64,000 bases of DNA, from assembly GCF_014673495.1 (NCBI RefSeq), contig NZ_CP051006.1:7935001-7999000 (forward strand). Direction: 5' to 3'. Positions 51,370 through 60,713 of the stretch are shown piece after piece; position 1 is the first letter of the stretch; every line of letters begins with the position of its first letter. A program made the position numbers and the translations under genes. The notes beneath the pieces are model-generated. The model saw only the letters and a program-made list of their open reading frames with translations. It was not told the DNA's origin and ran no database searches. The stretch comes from Streptomyces griseofuscus (lineage in GTDB: Bacteria > Actinomycetota > Actinomycetes > Streptomycetales > Streptomycetaceae).

Positions 51370-52914
51370 TCAACCGCCGTACACCGCAGGCACGTTGGCG
51401 TCCGGCGGCGGCGCGTGCCGGGCGGCCGGGCCGCGCGCGAACATCCGCAGCACGTTCTCCGTGGTGCGGGTGACGAACGCGCGGGTGCGGGCGTCCATCC
51501 CGTGGTCGCGCCCGAGTTCGCCGGTCCCGGCCAGCAGGCCCTCCACCCAGCGCATGGTGCCGGTCGCGAACACCCCCGCTCCGGCGGGGGTGGTGTAGTA
51601 CGCCGAGTCGCTGTGGCTCGGCCGGCCCGCGCACACCAGCGGGGAATGCGCGGTGATCTCCAGCGGGCCGGGGGTGGGGGCGCCGGGGGTGACCCGGTCG
51701 TACTCCACGCCCACCAGATGCGGGAAGCCGTCCCCGGCACGGACACCGGTGCCGTCGTACGCCCAGTGCCCGGGTGCTCGTACGACGTACGGCGCGTCGA
51801 CGGGGTAGCCCTCGTAGAGCACTCCGGTGAGCGCGGACTCGGGGTCGGCGCCGGGCGGGAGCCGGTAGTCGGTGGTGACCTGCGCCGGGGTGGACGGATA
51901 GCACGGGTCGGCGCGGTAGTCGCTCTTGTAGCAGACCACCGTACGATCCATCCCGCCCGCCCCGGGCTCCAGCCGCACCCGGCGGAAGCAGGTGTTCGCG
52001 CCCAGGAAGGCGATGTTCACACCGGCGTCCCGGGCGGCGGTGACATGGGCGCGCTGCTCGGGCGTCCAGTACTCGTCGTGCCCCAGGCAGACCACCGCGT
52101 GCGCGCCCCGCAGTACCCCGGGGTCCCGGTGGACGTCGGTACCGGTGCTGTACGCGAGGGGGATGCCGAGACGCTCGGCGAGCACCACCAGCGCCCGCTC
52201 GTACGTCAGGAACTTCTCCGCGCCGCTCCCGTCGTAGGGCCGGTCGAAGCTGACCGCGAGGGAACGGCCGGCGTACCCGCCGTCCGCTCCGGTGTACAGG
52301 CTCGCGCCGCCCCAGCGGTTGTACGCCTGCCAGGTGGCCGGGGCGTGCAGCAGCACCGTACGGCCCGTGCCGTCGGTGGAGCGGACCACGAACGGGATGT
52401 ACCGCTGATGGCCGGTGTCCGCCTCCAGACGCAGCAGATAGGCGCCCTCCGGCCAGCCGGTGGTGTCCACGGGCAGGGTGACCGGCCAGTCGGCGAACAC
52501 GGTACGGGTGGCGGCCAGCACCCTGGGGGCGGCCCGCGCCCGGCCGGGTGTCCGGCCCGAGGCCCAGATCCGCCGGGCCCCGGCGCCGCCGTACCAGCCG
52601 ATCCGGAACGCCGAGACCCGGAACGCCGCCGCCGTGGTCGACACACGCAGGCCGAAGCTCTCGCCCGGGGTCACGCTCACCCGGTCCGGGTAGCCGCTCA
52701 CCGCGTCCGGTGGGCCGGTCGGGCCGAGCCGCCAGGTGGCGGTGCCGGGCGCGTCCCGCTCCGACTCCGGCCGCAGCCGGCTCCCGGCCCCGGACGGCGC
52801 GGCGGTGCACGCGGCGGTCGTGGCGAGCCCCGCGCCCGCGCACAGGGCGAGGAACCGCCGCCGCCCGACCCCGGAGCCGTCCGCCGGGGCCACGCCGAAT
52901 CCCGGATGCGTCAC
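51370..52914 (-). CDS. Tat-exported protein with N,N-dimethylformamidase beta-subunit-like domain
   Basis: A 514-residue exported protein. Signal region GVGRRRFLALCAGAGLATTAAC is twin-arginine with a possible lipobox Cys. The rest matches the N,N-dimethylformamidase beta-subunit-like family (DUF6605 type): FRIGWYGGAGARRIW, LLHAPATWQAYNRWGGASLYTG, VCLGHDEYWTPEQRAHV and FMGAN-like AFLGANTCFRRVRL. Start is uncertain: GTG 52914 places the Tat motif at residue 17, whereas GTG 53013 would overlap the upstream stop (GTGA) and add 33 residues. Function in streptomycetes is unknown. Confidence 0.8.
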   Translation of the reverse strand: MTHPGFGVAPADGSGVGRRRFLALCAGAGLATTAACTAAPSGAGSRLRPESERDAPGTATWRLGPTGPPDAVSGYPDRVSVTPGESFGLRVSTTAAAFRVSAFRIGWYGGAGARRIWASGRTPGRARAAPRVLAATRTVFADWPVTLPVDTTGWPEGAYLLRLEADTGHQRYIPFVVRSTDGTGRTVLLHAPATWQAYNRWGGASLYTGADGGYAGRSLAVSFDRPYDGSGAEKFLTYERALVVLAERLGIPLAYSTGTDVHRDPGVLRGAHAVVCLGHDEYWTPEQRAHVTAARDAGVNIAFLGANTCFRRVRLEPGAGGMDRTVVCYKSDYRADPCYPSTPAQVTTDYRLPPGADPESALTGVLYEGYPVDAPYVVRAPGHWAYDGTGVRAGDGFPHLVGVEYDRVTPGAPTPGPLEITAHSPLVCAGRPSHSDSAYYTTPAGAGVFATGTMRWVEGLLAGTGELGRDHGMDARTRAFVTRTTENVLRMFARGPAARHAPPPDANVPAVYGG

Positions 52915-53009
52915 CGCTCCAGCGTCGGGGCGGGCGGGGTCGCGGTGCAACCCGTCAGCCGGTGGCGCGGTTCTTCGAGGCCACCCGTCGGCCCGGCGCG
53001 CGCGGACCG

Positions 53010-54065
53010 TCACGCGCGGAATCCGATGTGCACATGGTCATGGTGGGTGGCGTCGCTGAAGAACTGGCCGGGGCCGCCGCCCGTCAGCAGCACCGGGCCG
53101 CCGACGTTGTACGACCCCGCCGCGGCCGCGTCCCGCATGAACCGCTCGATCAGGGACCGCGAGGTCGACGGGTCCACCACCGCGTGGCCGTCGATCCGCC
53201 ACACGTCGAAGGCCCGCCCTCGCGGATGGTCGCTCGGCCGGTCCGTGCCGAACACGTCCAGCGGATGCCCGGAGCGTACGACGCTCACCTCGATCCGGTG
53301 GCTCCGGGCCAGGGCCCGCATCGCCCGGGTCACGCTGCTGTGCACCCGACCGCCACGCAGGTCGGCGACGGCGGCGGGCGGCAGCGTGATCCGGGCGTCC
53401 GACAGGGCCGCGCGGGTGTCGGCGGGCAGGGCGCGGGCGGGCGGCCCGGGGTGCGCCGGACGGAGCGCGTCGACCGTCCAGCCGTGCGCTCCCCGGGAGA
53501 GCCGTACGTCCACCGTCGTACCGCCCGAGGCGACCTCCCCGCCGCGCCGGGTCCACTGGCGGCAGACCACCAGCACGCTGGCGGACCGGGACAGGATCCC
53601 GCCGTACTGCGCGAAGACCACCTGGAGCGCGGCCTGGTCGGCCGCGGGCGCCAGCGGCCCCGCCTGGCCGACGAGCGCCGTCGGCAGGCCGAGGGCCGCG
53701 ACCCGGGTGCGGGCGGCGGCCGCCCCGCCGTGCCCTTCCGGCCACGCGCCGATCACCTCCACCACCTGCACGGCGCGCAGCTTCGCCGCCGGTGCCACCT
53801 CGCCGGGTCCCGGCCGCCAAGGAGTGGTCCTCGGCAGCGCGGAGGCGGGCGACGGGGTGGCGCGCCCGGCCGGGGCCCGAACGCCGGAACAGCCCGCCGC
53901 GCCCGGCGCTACGCCGGCCAGCGCGACACCGGCGAGCGCGCCCAGGACGGCACGGCGGCCGGGCGGGGGAGCGGCGGACTCGCACGGTGCGGCGTGCCGG
54001 ACCGGCTCCGGAGGCGTGCACGCGAGGGCGGGGCGGCCCGCTGAGGGGGCGCGGGGATGGCTCAT
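53010..54065 (-). CDS. lipoprotein with M15/DUF882-like peptidase C-terminal domain
   Basis: A 351-residue protein. The N-terminal part PPGRRAVLGALAGVALAGVAPGAAGC combines a twin-arginine motif with a lipobox Cys, so it is probably a Tat-exported lipoprotein. A middle domain is of unknown type; the C-terminal 130 residues carry VRSGHPLDVFGTDRPSDHPRGRAFDVW and THHDHVHIGF, the SxHxxGxAxD and HxH zinc ligands of M15-type D-Ala-D-Ala peptidases. It is followed, with possible GTGA overlap, by the dimethylformamidase-like gene. Its role could be in peptidoglycan turnover. Confidence 0.78.
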   Translation of the reverse strand: MSHPRAPSAGRPALACTPPEPVRHAAPCESAAPPPGRRAVLGALAGVALAGVAPGAAGCSGVRAPAGRATPSPASALPRTTPWRPGPGEVAPAAKLRAVQVVEVIGAWPEGHGGAAAARTRVAALGLPTALVGQAGPLAPAADQAALQVVFAQYGGILSRSASVLVVCRQWTRRGGEVASGGTTVDVRLSRGAHGWTVDALRPAHPGPPARALPADTRAALSDARITLPPAAVADLRGGRVHSSVTRAMRALARSHRIEVSVVRSGHPLDVFGTDRPSDHPRGRAFDVWRIDGHAVVDPSTSRSLIERFMRDAAAAGSYNVGGPVLLTGGGPGQFFSDATHHDHVHIGFRA

Positions 54066-54126
54066 ACCGTCAGTGTCCGTCGGGCGCGCCGCCCCGGCGA
54101 CTTCGGACGGCCGGGTGCCAACGCGC

Positions 54127-55128
54127 CTAGATCGGCGGCTCGTTCAGCAGGTCCAGCAGCCACTCCGCGCTCTGGGTGACGCCGGGCGCGGGGCGTCCCG
54201 GGTCGGGGAACATCCGGCTCCAGGAGGTGGCGCGGCCCAGGGAGCTGAGCCGCCAGGCGAGGCTCGCGGCGCGGCGCAGCTCGGCGATCGCGAGCCCGGT
54301 ACCGGTCCAGGGCTCCAGATAGGCGTCGCGCAGCCGGGGCAGCGCCTGCGCGCCATACCGTTCGCGTACCTGCTCACCGGTGACCCGGAGGCTACAGAAC
54401 GGGTGGGACACGCCCGCGTCCCCCCAGTCGAAGAACGTGAACCGGCCCGGCGCCGGACGGAACAGCTGCCCGTCGTGCAGATCCGCGTGGTCGAGGGTGT
54501 CCTCGATGCCGACGGCGGCGAGTTCGGCGCACCAGTCCACGAGCCGGGGCCGTACGGCCGCCACCCGGGCGCGTGCCCCGGGGTCGAGCGCGGTGTTCGC
54601 GGTGAGCAGCCGGTCGAACACCTCGGGCAGATCGACGGTGCGGGCCTTCGGGACCCCCAGCCGCTCCAGTTCCCCCGCGTACGGGATCAGGGCGCGCTGC
54701 ACGCCCGCGTACTGGCGCAGCAGGTCCTCCCAGACCTCCGGTCCGACCGGCTCCCGCGCCAGGACCTGCCGGAAAAGATCGCCGCCGTCCGGGAGCAGCG
54801 ACCAGGCGCGGGCCGCGTCCACGGCCAGCGGCTCCAGCACATGTCCGGGTACCCAGCGGGCCAGCGCGGCGGTCAGCGGGCCCTCGAAGGCGGCGGACCG
54901 CGGGTTCGCCTTGAACCAGACCGCGTCCCGGCCCGCCACGGGCACCCGTGCCAGCACCGACCACGGCCGCAGCCGCACCCGGAGCTCGCCGTCCCCGCGC
55001 AGGCCGCGCTCGGCCAGCCGCTCCCGGACCCAGTCGAGAGCCGCGGCCCGCCAGGACTCCTGCTCCCACGGCGTCACCGCGTCCGGGAAGGCGCCCCGGT
55101 CCACCGTCATCGAGATCTCACTGTGCAT
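54127..55128 (-). CDS. aminoglycoside-phosphotransferase (APH)-fold kinase
   Basis: A 333-residue APH/choline-kinase-fold protein. The catalytic loop is TLDHADLHDGQLF and the metal-binding motif is FFDWGDAGVSHPF. The N-lobe lysine is in AVWFKANP. ATG 55128 is preceded by GGGATGG, and GTG 55131 is an alternative. No resistance gene neighbours exist, so this is more likely a small-molecule kinase of unknown substrate. It stands between the lipoprotein and the phosphoesterase genes, all leftward. Confidence 0.87.
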   Translation of the reverse strand: MHSEISMTVDRGAFPDAVTPWEQESWRAAALDWVRERLAERGLRGDGELRVRLRPWSVLARVPVAGRDAVWFKANPRSAAFEGPLTAALARWVPGHVLEPLAVDAARAWSLLPDGGDLFRQVLAREPVGPEVWEDLLRQYAGVQRALIPYAGELERLGVPKARTVDLPEVFDRLLTANTALDPGARARVAAVRPRLVDWCAELAAVGIEDTLDHADLHDGQLFRPAPGRFTFFDWGDAGVSHPFCSLRVTGEQVRERYGAQALPRLRDAYLEPWTGTGLAIAELRRAASLAWRLSSLGRATSWSRMFPDPGRPAPGVTQSAEWLLDLLNEPPI

Positions 55129-55186
55129 CACGCCATCCCAGCAGCAGGTGCACGGCCCCGACCACCGGTTTTTCCGGCGCGGACAC

Positions 55187-55221
55187 GGGTGTGCCCCCGG
55201 CCGACGGCCGAGGGCACACCC
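55187..55221. terminator. terminator hairpin after the phosphoesterase gene
   Basis: GGGTGTGCCC (55187-55196) pairs with GGGCACACCC (55212-55221); the loop itself holds an inner CGGC/GCCG stem. It lies 16 nt past the stop of the leftward phosphoesterase gene. Confidence 0.8.
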
Positions 55222-55236
55222 AGGAACCCGCTGTCG

Positions 55237-57057
55237 TCAGACCTGCTGACGGCGGCGCATCGTGAAGTACGTGCCGGTCAGACCGGCGGCCAGCAGGGCG
55301 CCGACGCCGAGGCCGACCGGGAGGGTCGGGAACGCGTCCGAGGTGTCGGCCGCGTTCTGGAAGGCCGGGCCCGGGGTGATGCTGGTGTGCACCGGGGCGA
55401 CATGCTTGATCGGGCCGACGGACTCCACGGAACCGTCGGTGTTCAGCAGCACCCGCTTGTTGTTCGGGTGCCGGAAGTCGAACATCCCGCCGAGCGAGCC
55501 CGCGTTGGCGTCGAAGGAGGCGTCACCGACGCGGCCGGTGTGCCAGTTGTCCTCGATGAAGCGGGTGATGGACGCCTGGTCGGTCAGCGTGTGGTCGACC
55601 TTGTTCACCTTGCTGTAGGGCGAGATGACCAGCAGCGGCTGCCGGGTGCCGGGGCCGCAGCGGTCCGCGTAGCCGCCGGCCGCCTTCGGGCCCTTCTGGC
55701 AGGCCGGGCTGTCGGTGGCCTTGCCGTTGGAGCCGACCGAGGTGTCGGTCGAGCCGTTGCGCGGGGCGACGAACGCGTGGTCGTACCAGCCGTCGGAGTC
55801 GTCGTAGGCGACCACGATCGCGGTGGACTTCCACTGCGGCGAGCTCTGGATCGCGTTGATCTCGTTGACCAGGAAGTGCTGCTCGTCGATCGGGTCCGAG
55901 TAGCCGGCGTGGCCGTCCTGGTACTCGCCGGCCTTGAGGAAGCTGACGGACGGGAGGTGACCCGCCTTGAGCGCGGCGGAGAAATCGGTCAGGTCGTAGT
56001 TGTGGTTGGCCTGACCGCTGTGGCCGATCTCGGAGACGGACTTCGGCGGCAGGTGGTGCGGATTGGCCGTCGACTTGTAGTACGAGAACGGGTTGTGGTG
56101 CGGGCTGTAGTCCACCGCGGCCGTGCCGCCCACGTTGTTGTGCGTGGTGTCGCACTTCGCGTACGAGCCGGACGTGCCGTCCCACCCGGTCGACGGGCGG
56201 AAGCCGCCCTGGAACCAACCCCAGGAGACCTTCTTGGCGTTGAGCAGGTCACCCACGTTCTTGCCCTGCATCGACGCCAGCGCGTTCCTGCTGGTGTGGT
56301 CCTTGTCGGAGCAGTCGTCCCAGGCCGGGTCGGGGTCGTTGACGACCGTGCCGACACCGTGGGCGTCCGGGGACTGGACCGTGTACGAGTCCGGCTTGTC
56401 GGTCTGCTCGCCGGTGGCCGGGTCGATCGAGACCACGCCGTGCGTGTTGCCGGAGGCCAGGTTGAGCGCACCGGGGGTGGACGGCCCGTAGTTGGAGCTG
56501 TAGGCGCGGTCGCTCAGCGTGTAGTGCTGGGCATAGTTCCACAGCGCGGTGACGGTGTTGCCGTCGTAGTAGTCCATCGCCAGGCCCGGCTCGCCGAACA
56601 GGCCGCCGCTGCACTTGTCGACCTCGGTGTTCTGCACGAACTGGTCGGCCTTGCCGCCGTTGTAGGCGTACTGCTCCGGACCGTAGGAGTGGTTCTGGTC
56701 GCAGGTCAGGGCCTGGGACGGCGACAGCCGCTTGGGCGCGTACTGGTTCGGGTTGTGCTCCAGCAGCCCGGCGTTGGCGAGGGTGTCGATGTCCTTCGGG
56801 GTGCTCTTCGACGCCGTGAACTTCGTGCCGTCCGTGTTGGCGGCCTTCGGGTACGTGGCGAAGTAGTGGTCGAAGGAGATGTTCTCGTCGAAGAGCACGA
56901 CGACATGCTTGATCGGCGTCGCGGTCGACGAGGCCCCGTGACCGTGGGCGGACGTCGCCGCCCACCCGGGCGCGTTGCTGCCGAGCGCGGTGAGCGCCGC
57001 GACTCCCACGAGCGCGCCCAGGCTGCGCATCGCGGCTCGTCTTCCTCTGCTGGCCAT
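55237..57057 (-). CDS. secreted alkaline phosphatase/phospholipase C-type phosphoesterase with C-terminal membrane anchor
   Basis: A 606-residue exported enzyme. Signal region about 1-34 (GWAATSAHG); the phosphoesterase domain begins IKHVVVLFDENISFDHYFATYP and contains FLKAGEYQDGHAGYSDPIDEQ and VAYDDSDGWYDH, the metal-binding Asp, Glu and His residues of the AcpA/PLC-type family. The C-terminus has one hydrophobic segment (LPVGLGVGALLAAGLTGTYF) and the basic tail TMRRRQQV, so it is probably anchored on the cell surface. ATG 57057 is the start. A PHO-box-like GTTCACC element lies 176 bp upstream, which would fit phosphate control. Confidence 0.9.
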   Translation of the reverse strand: MASRGRRAAMRSLGALVGVAALTALGSNAPGWAATSAHGHGASSTATPIKHVVVLFDENISFDHYFATYPKAANTDGTKFTASKSTPKDIDTLANAGLLEHNPNQYAPKRLSPSQALTCDQNHSYGPEQYAYNGGKADQFVQNTEVDKCSGGLFGEPGLAMDYYDGNTVTALWNYAQHYTLSDRAYSSNYGPSTPGALNLASGNTHGVVSIDPATGEQTDKPDSYTVQSPDAHGVGTVVNDPDPAWDDCSDKDHTSRNALASMQGKNVGDLLNAKKVSWGWFQGGFRPSTGWDGTSGSYAKCDTTHNNVGGTAAVDYSPHHNPFSYYKSTANPHHLPPKSVSEIGHSGQANHNYDLTDFSAALKAGHLPSVSFLKAGEYQDGHAGYSDPIDEQHFLVNEINAIQSSPQWKSTAIVVAYDDSDGWYDHAFVAPRNGSTDTSVGSNGKATDSPACQKGPKAAGGYADRCGPGTRQPLLVISPYSKVNKVDHTLTDQASITRFIEDNWHTGRVGDASFDANAGSLGGMFDFRHPNNKRVLLNTDGSVESVGPIKHVAPVHTSITPGPAFQNAADTSDAFPTLPVGLGVGALLAAGLTGTYFTMRRRQQV

Positions 57058-57232
57058 GGTGGTCTACCCCTTTGGACAGAACGTCTGTGCGGTGTACGAG
57101 CAGGCATGCTGCGCTCCTTGCGGGGCGCGATGGCGGAGCCATGATGTCGCGTGGATGAACACCGAGTCAGGGAACCTGGGGGAAAACTTGACGGTGTGTT
57201 GACCAAGCGAGTCACCGGGTTGTCCGGACAGG

Positions 57233-57243
57233 TTCGGGTGAAC
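57233..57243 (-). promoter_or_regulatory. PHO-box-like unit GTTCACCCGAA
   Basis: Reading leftward, GTTCACCCGAA (57243-57233) matches the conserved GTTCACC core of the 11-nt PHO direct-repeat unit recognised by PhoP in streptomycetes. The following 11-nt unit (CCTGTCCGGAC) is poorly conserved, so this is a weak candidate. It lies upstream of the secreted phosphoesterase. Confidence 0.4.
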
Positions 57244-57273
57244 TGCCCGGTCAGACAGGGGAAAAGGGCCGGA

Positions 57274-57292
57274 CCGGTCCACTGGGGACCGG
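57274..57292. terminator. hairpin after efeB
   Basis: CCGGTCC (57274-57280) and GGACCGG (57286-57292) flank ACTGG, 6 nt beyond the efeB stop. Compact terminator for the efeO-efeB transcript. Confidence 0.6.
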
Positions 57293-57297
57293 ACACG

Positions 57298-58524
57298 TCA
57301 GGCGAACAGGGCGCGTCCGTACCAGTCCTGGACATCGCGCACCCCGGGCAGCGCGAAGAAGTAGCCGCCGCCGAACGGGCTGATGTAGTCGGTGAGCGGC
57401 TCGCCCGCCAGCCGGTGCTGGACGGTCTCGAACTGCCGTACAAGGTCCTGCTGGTAGCAGGAGAACAGCAGACCCATGTCCAGATTGCCGTTGGTGTCCA
57501 TGCCCAGGTCGTAGTTGTAGGCGCGGCGCAGCAGGCGCTGGCGTGCGGTGTCCGGGGTGCGCGGGTTGGCCAGCCGGATGTGCGCGTCCAGCGGGATGAC
57601 ATCGCCCTTGGGGTCGTCGGCGTACTTCGGAACGTCGTGCTCGCGGTCGCCGTCCAGCGGCGCGCCGGAGGAACGGGACCGCCCGATCATCCGCTCCTGC
57701 TCGCTGAGCGAGACCCGGTCCCAGAACTCCACGAGCATCCGGATCAGCCGTACGACCTGATAGCTGCCGCCGACGGCCCAGTCCGGCTCGCCCGAGTCCC
57801 GGTCCACCCAGATCAGTTGGTCCATCTCGCGGGCGCTCGCGGTGTCCGGGTTGGCGATGCCGTCGCGGAACCCCAGCAGATTGCGCGGGGTGCCGGAGGG
57901 CCGGGGCGGGCTGGCGAAGCCGTCCATCCGCCAGCGGACCTGGATGCCGCCCCGGGTGTGCCGGGCGATGTCGCGCAGCGCGTGCAGGGTGGTGTCCGGG
58001 TCGTCGGCGTGCAGCTGGAGGCTGAGGTCGCCGTGGCACCACTCGGGCTTGAGATCGTCGTCGGGGAAGGCGGGCATGGCCTTGAGCCGCTTGGGCCTGC
58101 GCGCGGTCAGCCCGAACCGGTCGTCGAACAGCGAGGCGCCGACGCCCACGGTGACGGCCAACTGCCCGCCGGGCAGCTTGTCGCCGAGGATGCCCGAGTC
58201 GGCGGGCGGCCCGGTGACACCCACCGGGTCAGGGGTGCCGCCGGAGGTGAGCAGCCGGGCCCGCTCGGTCAAGGTGCGCAGCAGATCGGTGAGTTCGGCG
58301 CGGCTCTCGGCGGTCACGTCCAGGGCGGCGAACACACAGGTACGGCGGGGAGCCGCGATCGCGGAGGCCTGGTGGACGCCGTGGAACGGCGCGAGGGCGG
58401 ACGGCGCCTGGGTCGGGCCCGGGTCCGGGGCGGCGGCGCTGGTGGCGAGTCCCGCGCCGGCGAGGGCGGCGCCGCGCAGAAAGCCGCGCCGGGCCAGTCC
58501 GTGGTGTCGTTCGGCGGTGCTCAC
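57298..58524 (-). CDS. efeB: deferrochelatase/DyP-type peroxidase EfeB
   Basis: A 408-residue dye-decolourising peroxidase of the EfeB class. The Tat signal LARRGFLRGAALAGAG indicates export of the folded haem enzyme. The DyP signature GxxDG is GFRDGIANP, and the proximal haem His is in DAHIRLANPR with a following Arg. It takes part in iron acquisition (EfeUOB system) or iron release from haem outside the cell. GTG 58524 has GGAGG upstream and overlaps the efeO stop (GTGA). Confidence 0.93.
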   Translation of the reverse strand: MSTAERHHGLARRGFLRGAALAGAGLATSAAAPDPGPTQAPSALAPFHGVHQASAIAAPRRTCVFAALDVTAESRAELTDLLRTLTERARLLTSGGTPDPVGVTGPPADSGILGDKLPGGQLAVTVGVGASLFDDRFGLTARRPKRLKAMPAFPDDDLKPEWCHGDLSLQLHADDPDTTLHALRDIARHTRGGIQVRWRMDGFASPPRPSGTPRNLLGFRDGIANPDTASAREMDQLIWVDRDSGEPDWAVGGSYQVVRLIRMLVEFWDRVSLSEQERMIGRSRSSGAPLDGDREHDVPKYADDPKGDVIPLDAHIRLANPRTPDTARQRLLRRAYNYDLGMDTNGNLDMGLLFSCYQQDLVRQFETVQHRLAGEPLTDYISPFGGGYFFALPGVRDVQDWYGRALFA

Positions 58525-59723
58525 ACGGTCCTCCGGGGGTCGCACAGGGTCGCCACCGACGCCAGCCGCTCCACGAGGTCGTCGAGCTGGGAGTCGATGC
58601 GCTCCCGCTGGTTGCGGGTCAGTCGGTCGAGCGCGGTCCAGCGCCCGTCGTGCCGGGACCCGTCGAGGGTCTCCCCGGCCCGCGTCAACTCCCGGTCCAG
58701 GCCCGGCAGATCGGCGTACCGGGTGGTGAGCAGCGGACGCAGCCGGGACAGCACCTCGCGGGTGCCGTCGAGGTTGGCGCGGGCGGTGGCGAGGTTGCTG
58801 CCGCTGCCGTAGTCGGTGCGGCCGGTCAGTTCGAACTGGACGGTGTTCTCCAGGATCTCGTGCGCGCGCAGCCCGAGTTGGGCGGGGTCCATGCGGCTCT
58901 GCGCCCAGCTGTCGCGCAGCCCGGTGAGCGCCTTGACCAGGGCGGCCGCCGGAGCGCGCAGCCCGCTCGCCGACTCACCGTGCCACAGGCCGTACTCGAT
59001 GCGGTGGAAACCGGTGAAGTCCTTGTCGTGCACCCCGTCGGCCAGTCCGGCGTCGGTGCCGTTGATCTCGCCGTCCGCGTCCCCGAAGGCGTCGTACGCC
59101 GCCCCGAGCCGCTCGTACTGGAGGTGCGCCGGCAGCCAGGCGGACCGGGCGGCGGCGAGGTCACCGCGGTCGATCGCGTTCTTGAGATCGGCCGAAAGCC
59201 GTACGGCCGTGGAGAGTCCGCCGCCCACCCACTTCTGGTAGGCGAGCGCGGGCGGGATCAGATCGTGCTCGGTGACCGGGGCGGCACCGGGGCCGCGCTG
59301 CCCGCCGGTGACCCGGACGGTGGGGCCGGTGACGGCGTCGGCGTCGTCGGGCACGCACATGAATGCGTACGCGCCCTTGCCCACCCGGACTGTCAACTGC
59401 CGTGTGGTGCCGGGGCCGATGCCCTCCACCTCGCCGTACACCGCGTGGGTGCTGGGGTCTTCGAGGTAGACCTCGGCGGCGCCGTCGGAGGTGTTGTGCA
59501 GGTCGAAGGTCTGCGTCCCGGGCTCGGGCCGGGTCCAGCCCCGGCCGCAGTGGCTCTCGGAGACCTCGACGACCAGGCCCCGGGCGGCGGTCTTCTTCTG
59601 CCCGGAGCCGCCGGACCCGCCGGAGCACAGGGCCACCAGGGCGAGCGCCACGGCCAGTACGAGGAACACGGTCGGCGCCGTCCGGAGACGATGCGACCGC
59701 GTGCCGAGGCGGGGCAACGGCAT
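58521..59723 (-). CDS. efeO: iron-uptake protein EfeO (cupredoxin plus peptidase-M75 domain)
   Basis: A 400-residue exported protein: N-terminal hydrophobic signal (about 15-35), a cupredoxin-like domain (about 50-145, SHCGRGWTRPEPGTQTFDLHN ... GAYAFMCVPDDAD) and an M75/imelysin-like domain with the metal motif HxxE in TGFHRIEYGLWHG. ATG 59723 has GGAAAGG upstream. EfeO normally delivers Fe to the permease EfeU in concert with EfeB. No efeU gene is adjacent here: the gene upstream is a polysaccharide deacetylase, so the permease is elsewhere or lost. Confidence 0.92.
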   Translation of the reverse strand: MPLPRLGTRSHRLRTAPTVFLVLAVALALVALCSGGSGGSGQKKTAARGLVVEVSESHCGRGWTRPEPGTQTFDLHNTSDGAAEVYLEDPSTHAVYGEVEGIGPGTTRQLTVRVGKGAYAFMCVPDDADAVTGPTVRVTGGQRGPGAAPVTEHDLIPPALAYQKWVGGGLSTAVRLSADLKNAIDRGDLAAARSAWLPAHLQYERLGAAYDAFGDADGEINGTDAGLADGVHDKDFTGFHRIEYGLWHGESASGLRAPAAALVKALTGLRDSWAQSRMDPAQLGLRAHEILENTVQFELTGRTDYGSGSNLATARANLDGTREVLSRLRPLLTTRYADLPGLDRELTRAGETLDGSRHDGRWTALDRLTRNQRERIDSQLDDLVERLASVATLCDPRRTV

Positions 59724-59954
59724 GCTGAGCCTTTCCGGACGACGTACGCAGCTGTCCGCGGGGCGGGTTGATCGCCGGCGGGACGGCCTCATCGTAGACA
59801 CCCGGAGGGAACCGAACACCCGTCCGGGGTGGTCGGTGGCCAAGAATTTCCCGGGGGTTCACCGGCCGGAGGCTCGACCGAGGGTCCGGCCGGTGAGCGG
59901 ATCGGGAGGACGGCCGGGGGCGGCCGGGGACGGGTGAAGGGGGCGGCGGCTCGT

Positions 59955-60713
59955 TCAGCGCACGGGGAAGCCGAAGCCGTAGCCCTGCTGCTTCAGCCAC
60001 GGCAGCAGGGTGCGCAGCGCGGCCACGGTCTGCGAGCGGTCGCCGCCCGCGTCGTGGAAGAGCAGGGTGGGCCCGTTGGCCAGCTCGCTCCTGACGGTGG
60101 CGACGATGGCGTCCGTGCCCGGCCGCTCGAAGTCCTTGGAGTCCACGTTCCAGCCCAGCGGCCGCATCCCGTGCGACGCGGCGAGCTTCCGGCTGTACGG
60201 CGTGAACGCGCCGCCCGGCGCCCGGTAGTACATCGGGCGGACGCCCCCGGACGCCTCGGTTATCTGCCGCTCGGCGTCCAGGATCTGCTGCGACTGGTAG
60301 GACTCGGACTTGTGGTCCATGGCGGTGTCGTGCGACACCGTGTGGTCGCACAGCCGGTGCCCGGCCGCGACCACCTGCTTGACGACGTCCGGGTGCGCCT
60401 GCGCCTCGGGGCCGATCATGCAGAACGTCGCCTTGACGCCGTTCTCCCGCAGCACCTGGAGCACCTGCGGGGTCCAGGTCGGGTCGGGGCCGTCGTCGAT
60501 GGTGATGTTGACGGCGTGCGCGCCGCCGTCGGAGGAGTGGGCGATGACGGGGGACACGGCCACCGTCTTCGGCGCGGTGTGGTGAGCCGGCGCGGCCGGG
60601 GTGTTCTGCCCCGCCTGCGCGGTCCACACCGAGGCGCCGGCCGCCACCGCCGTGACCCCTATCGCCGCCCCGATCACCCGTCCGTACCAGCCCCGCCCAG
60701 CGTGCCGCGCCAT
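59955..60713 (-). CDS. secreted polysaccharide deacetylase (NodB domain)
   Basis: A 252-residue exported enzyme: signal anchor (about 12-32), a short Pro/Ala linker and a NodB homology domain. Motifs are NITIDDGPDPTW (TFDDGP motif 1 with the catalytic and metal Asp), CDHTVSHD (metal His residues, motif 2) and YRAPGGAFTPY (motif 3). It likely removes acetyl groups from peptidoglycan or chitin-like polymers. ATG 60713 has GGGGGCGGGAC upstream. It stands alone between efeO and the tandem-repeat region. Confidence 0.9.
   Translation of the reverse strand: MARHAGRGWYGRVIGAAIGVTAVAAGASVWTAQAGQNTPAAPAHHTAPKTVAVSPVIAHSSDGGAHAVNITIDDGPDPTWTPQVLQVLRENGVKATFCMIGPEAQAHPDVVKQVVAAGHRLCDHTVSHDTAMDHKSESYQSQQILDAERQITEASGGVRPMYYRAPGGAFTPYSRKLAASHGMRPLGWNVDSKDFERPGTDAIVATVRSELANGPTLLFHDAGGDRSQTVAALRTLLPWLKQQGYGFGFPVR

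Noticed and set aside
51262..57144. A 1960-codon open frame on the plus strand
   Set aside because: It is antisense to five well-supported leftward genes (51370-57057) with signal peptides and catalytic motifs; its own translation is Arg/Gly/Pro-rich shadow without domains. GC-rich third positions keep such frames open.
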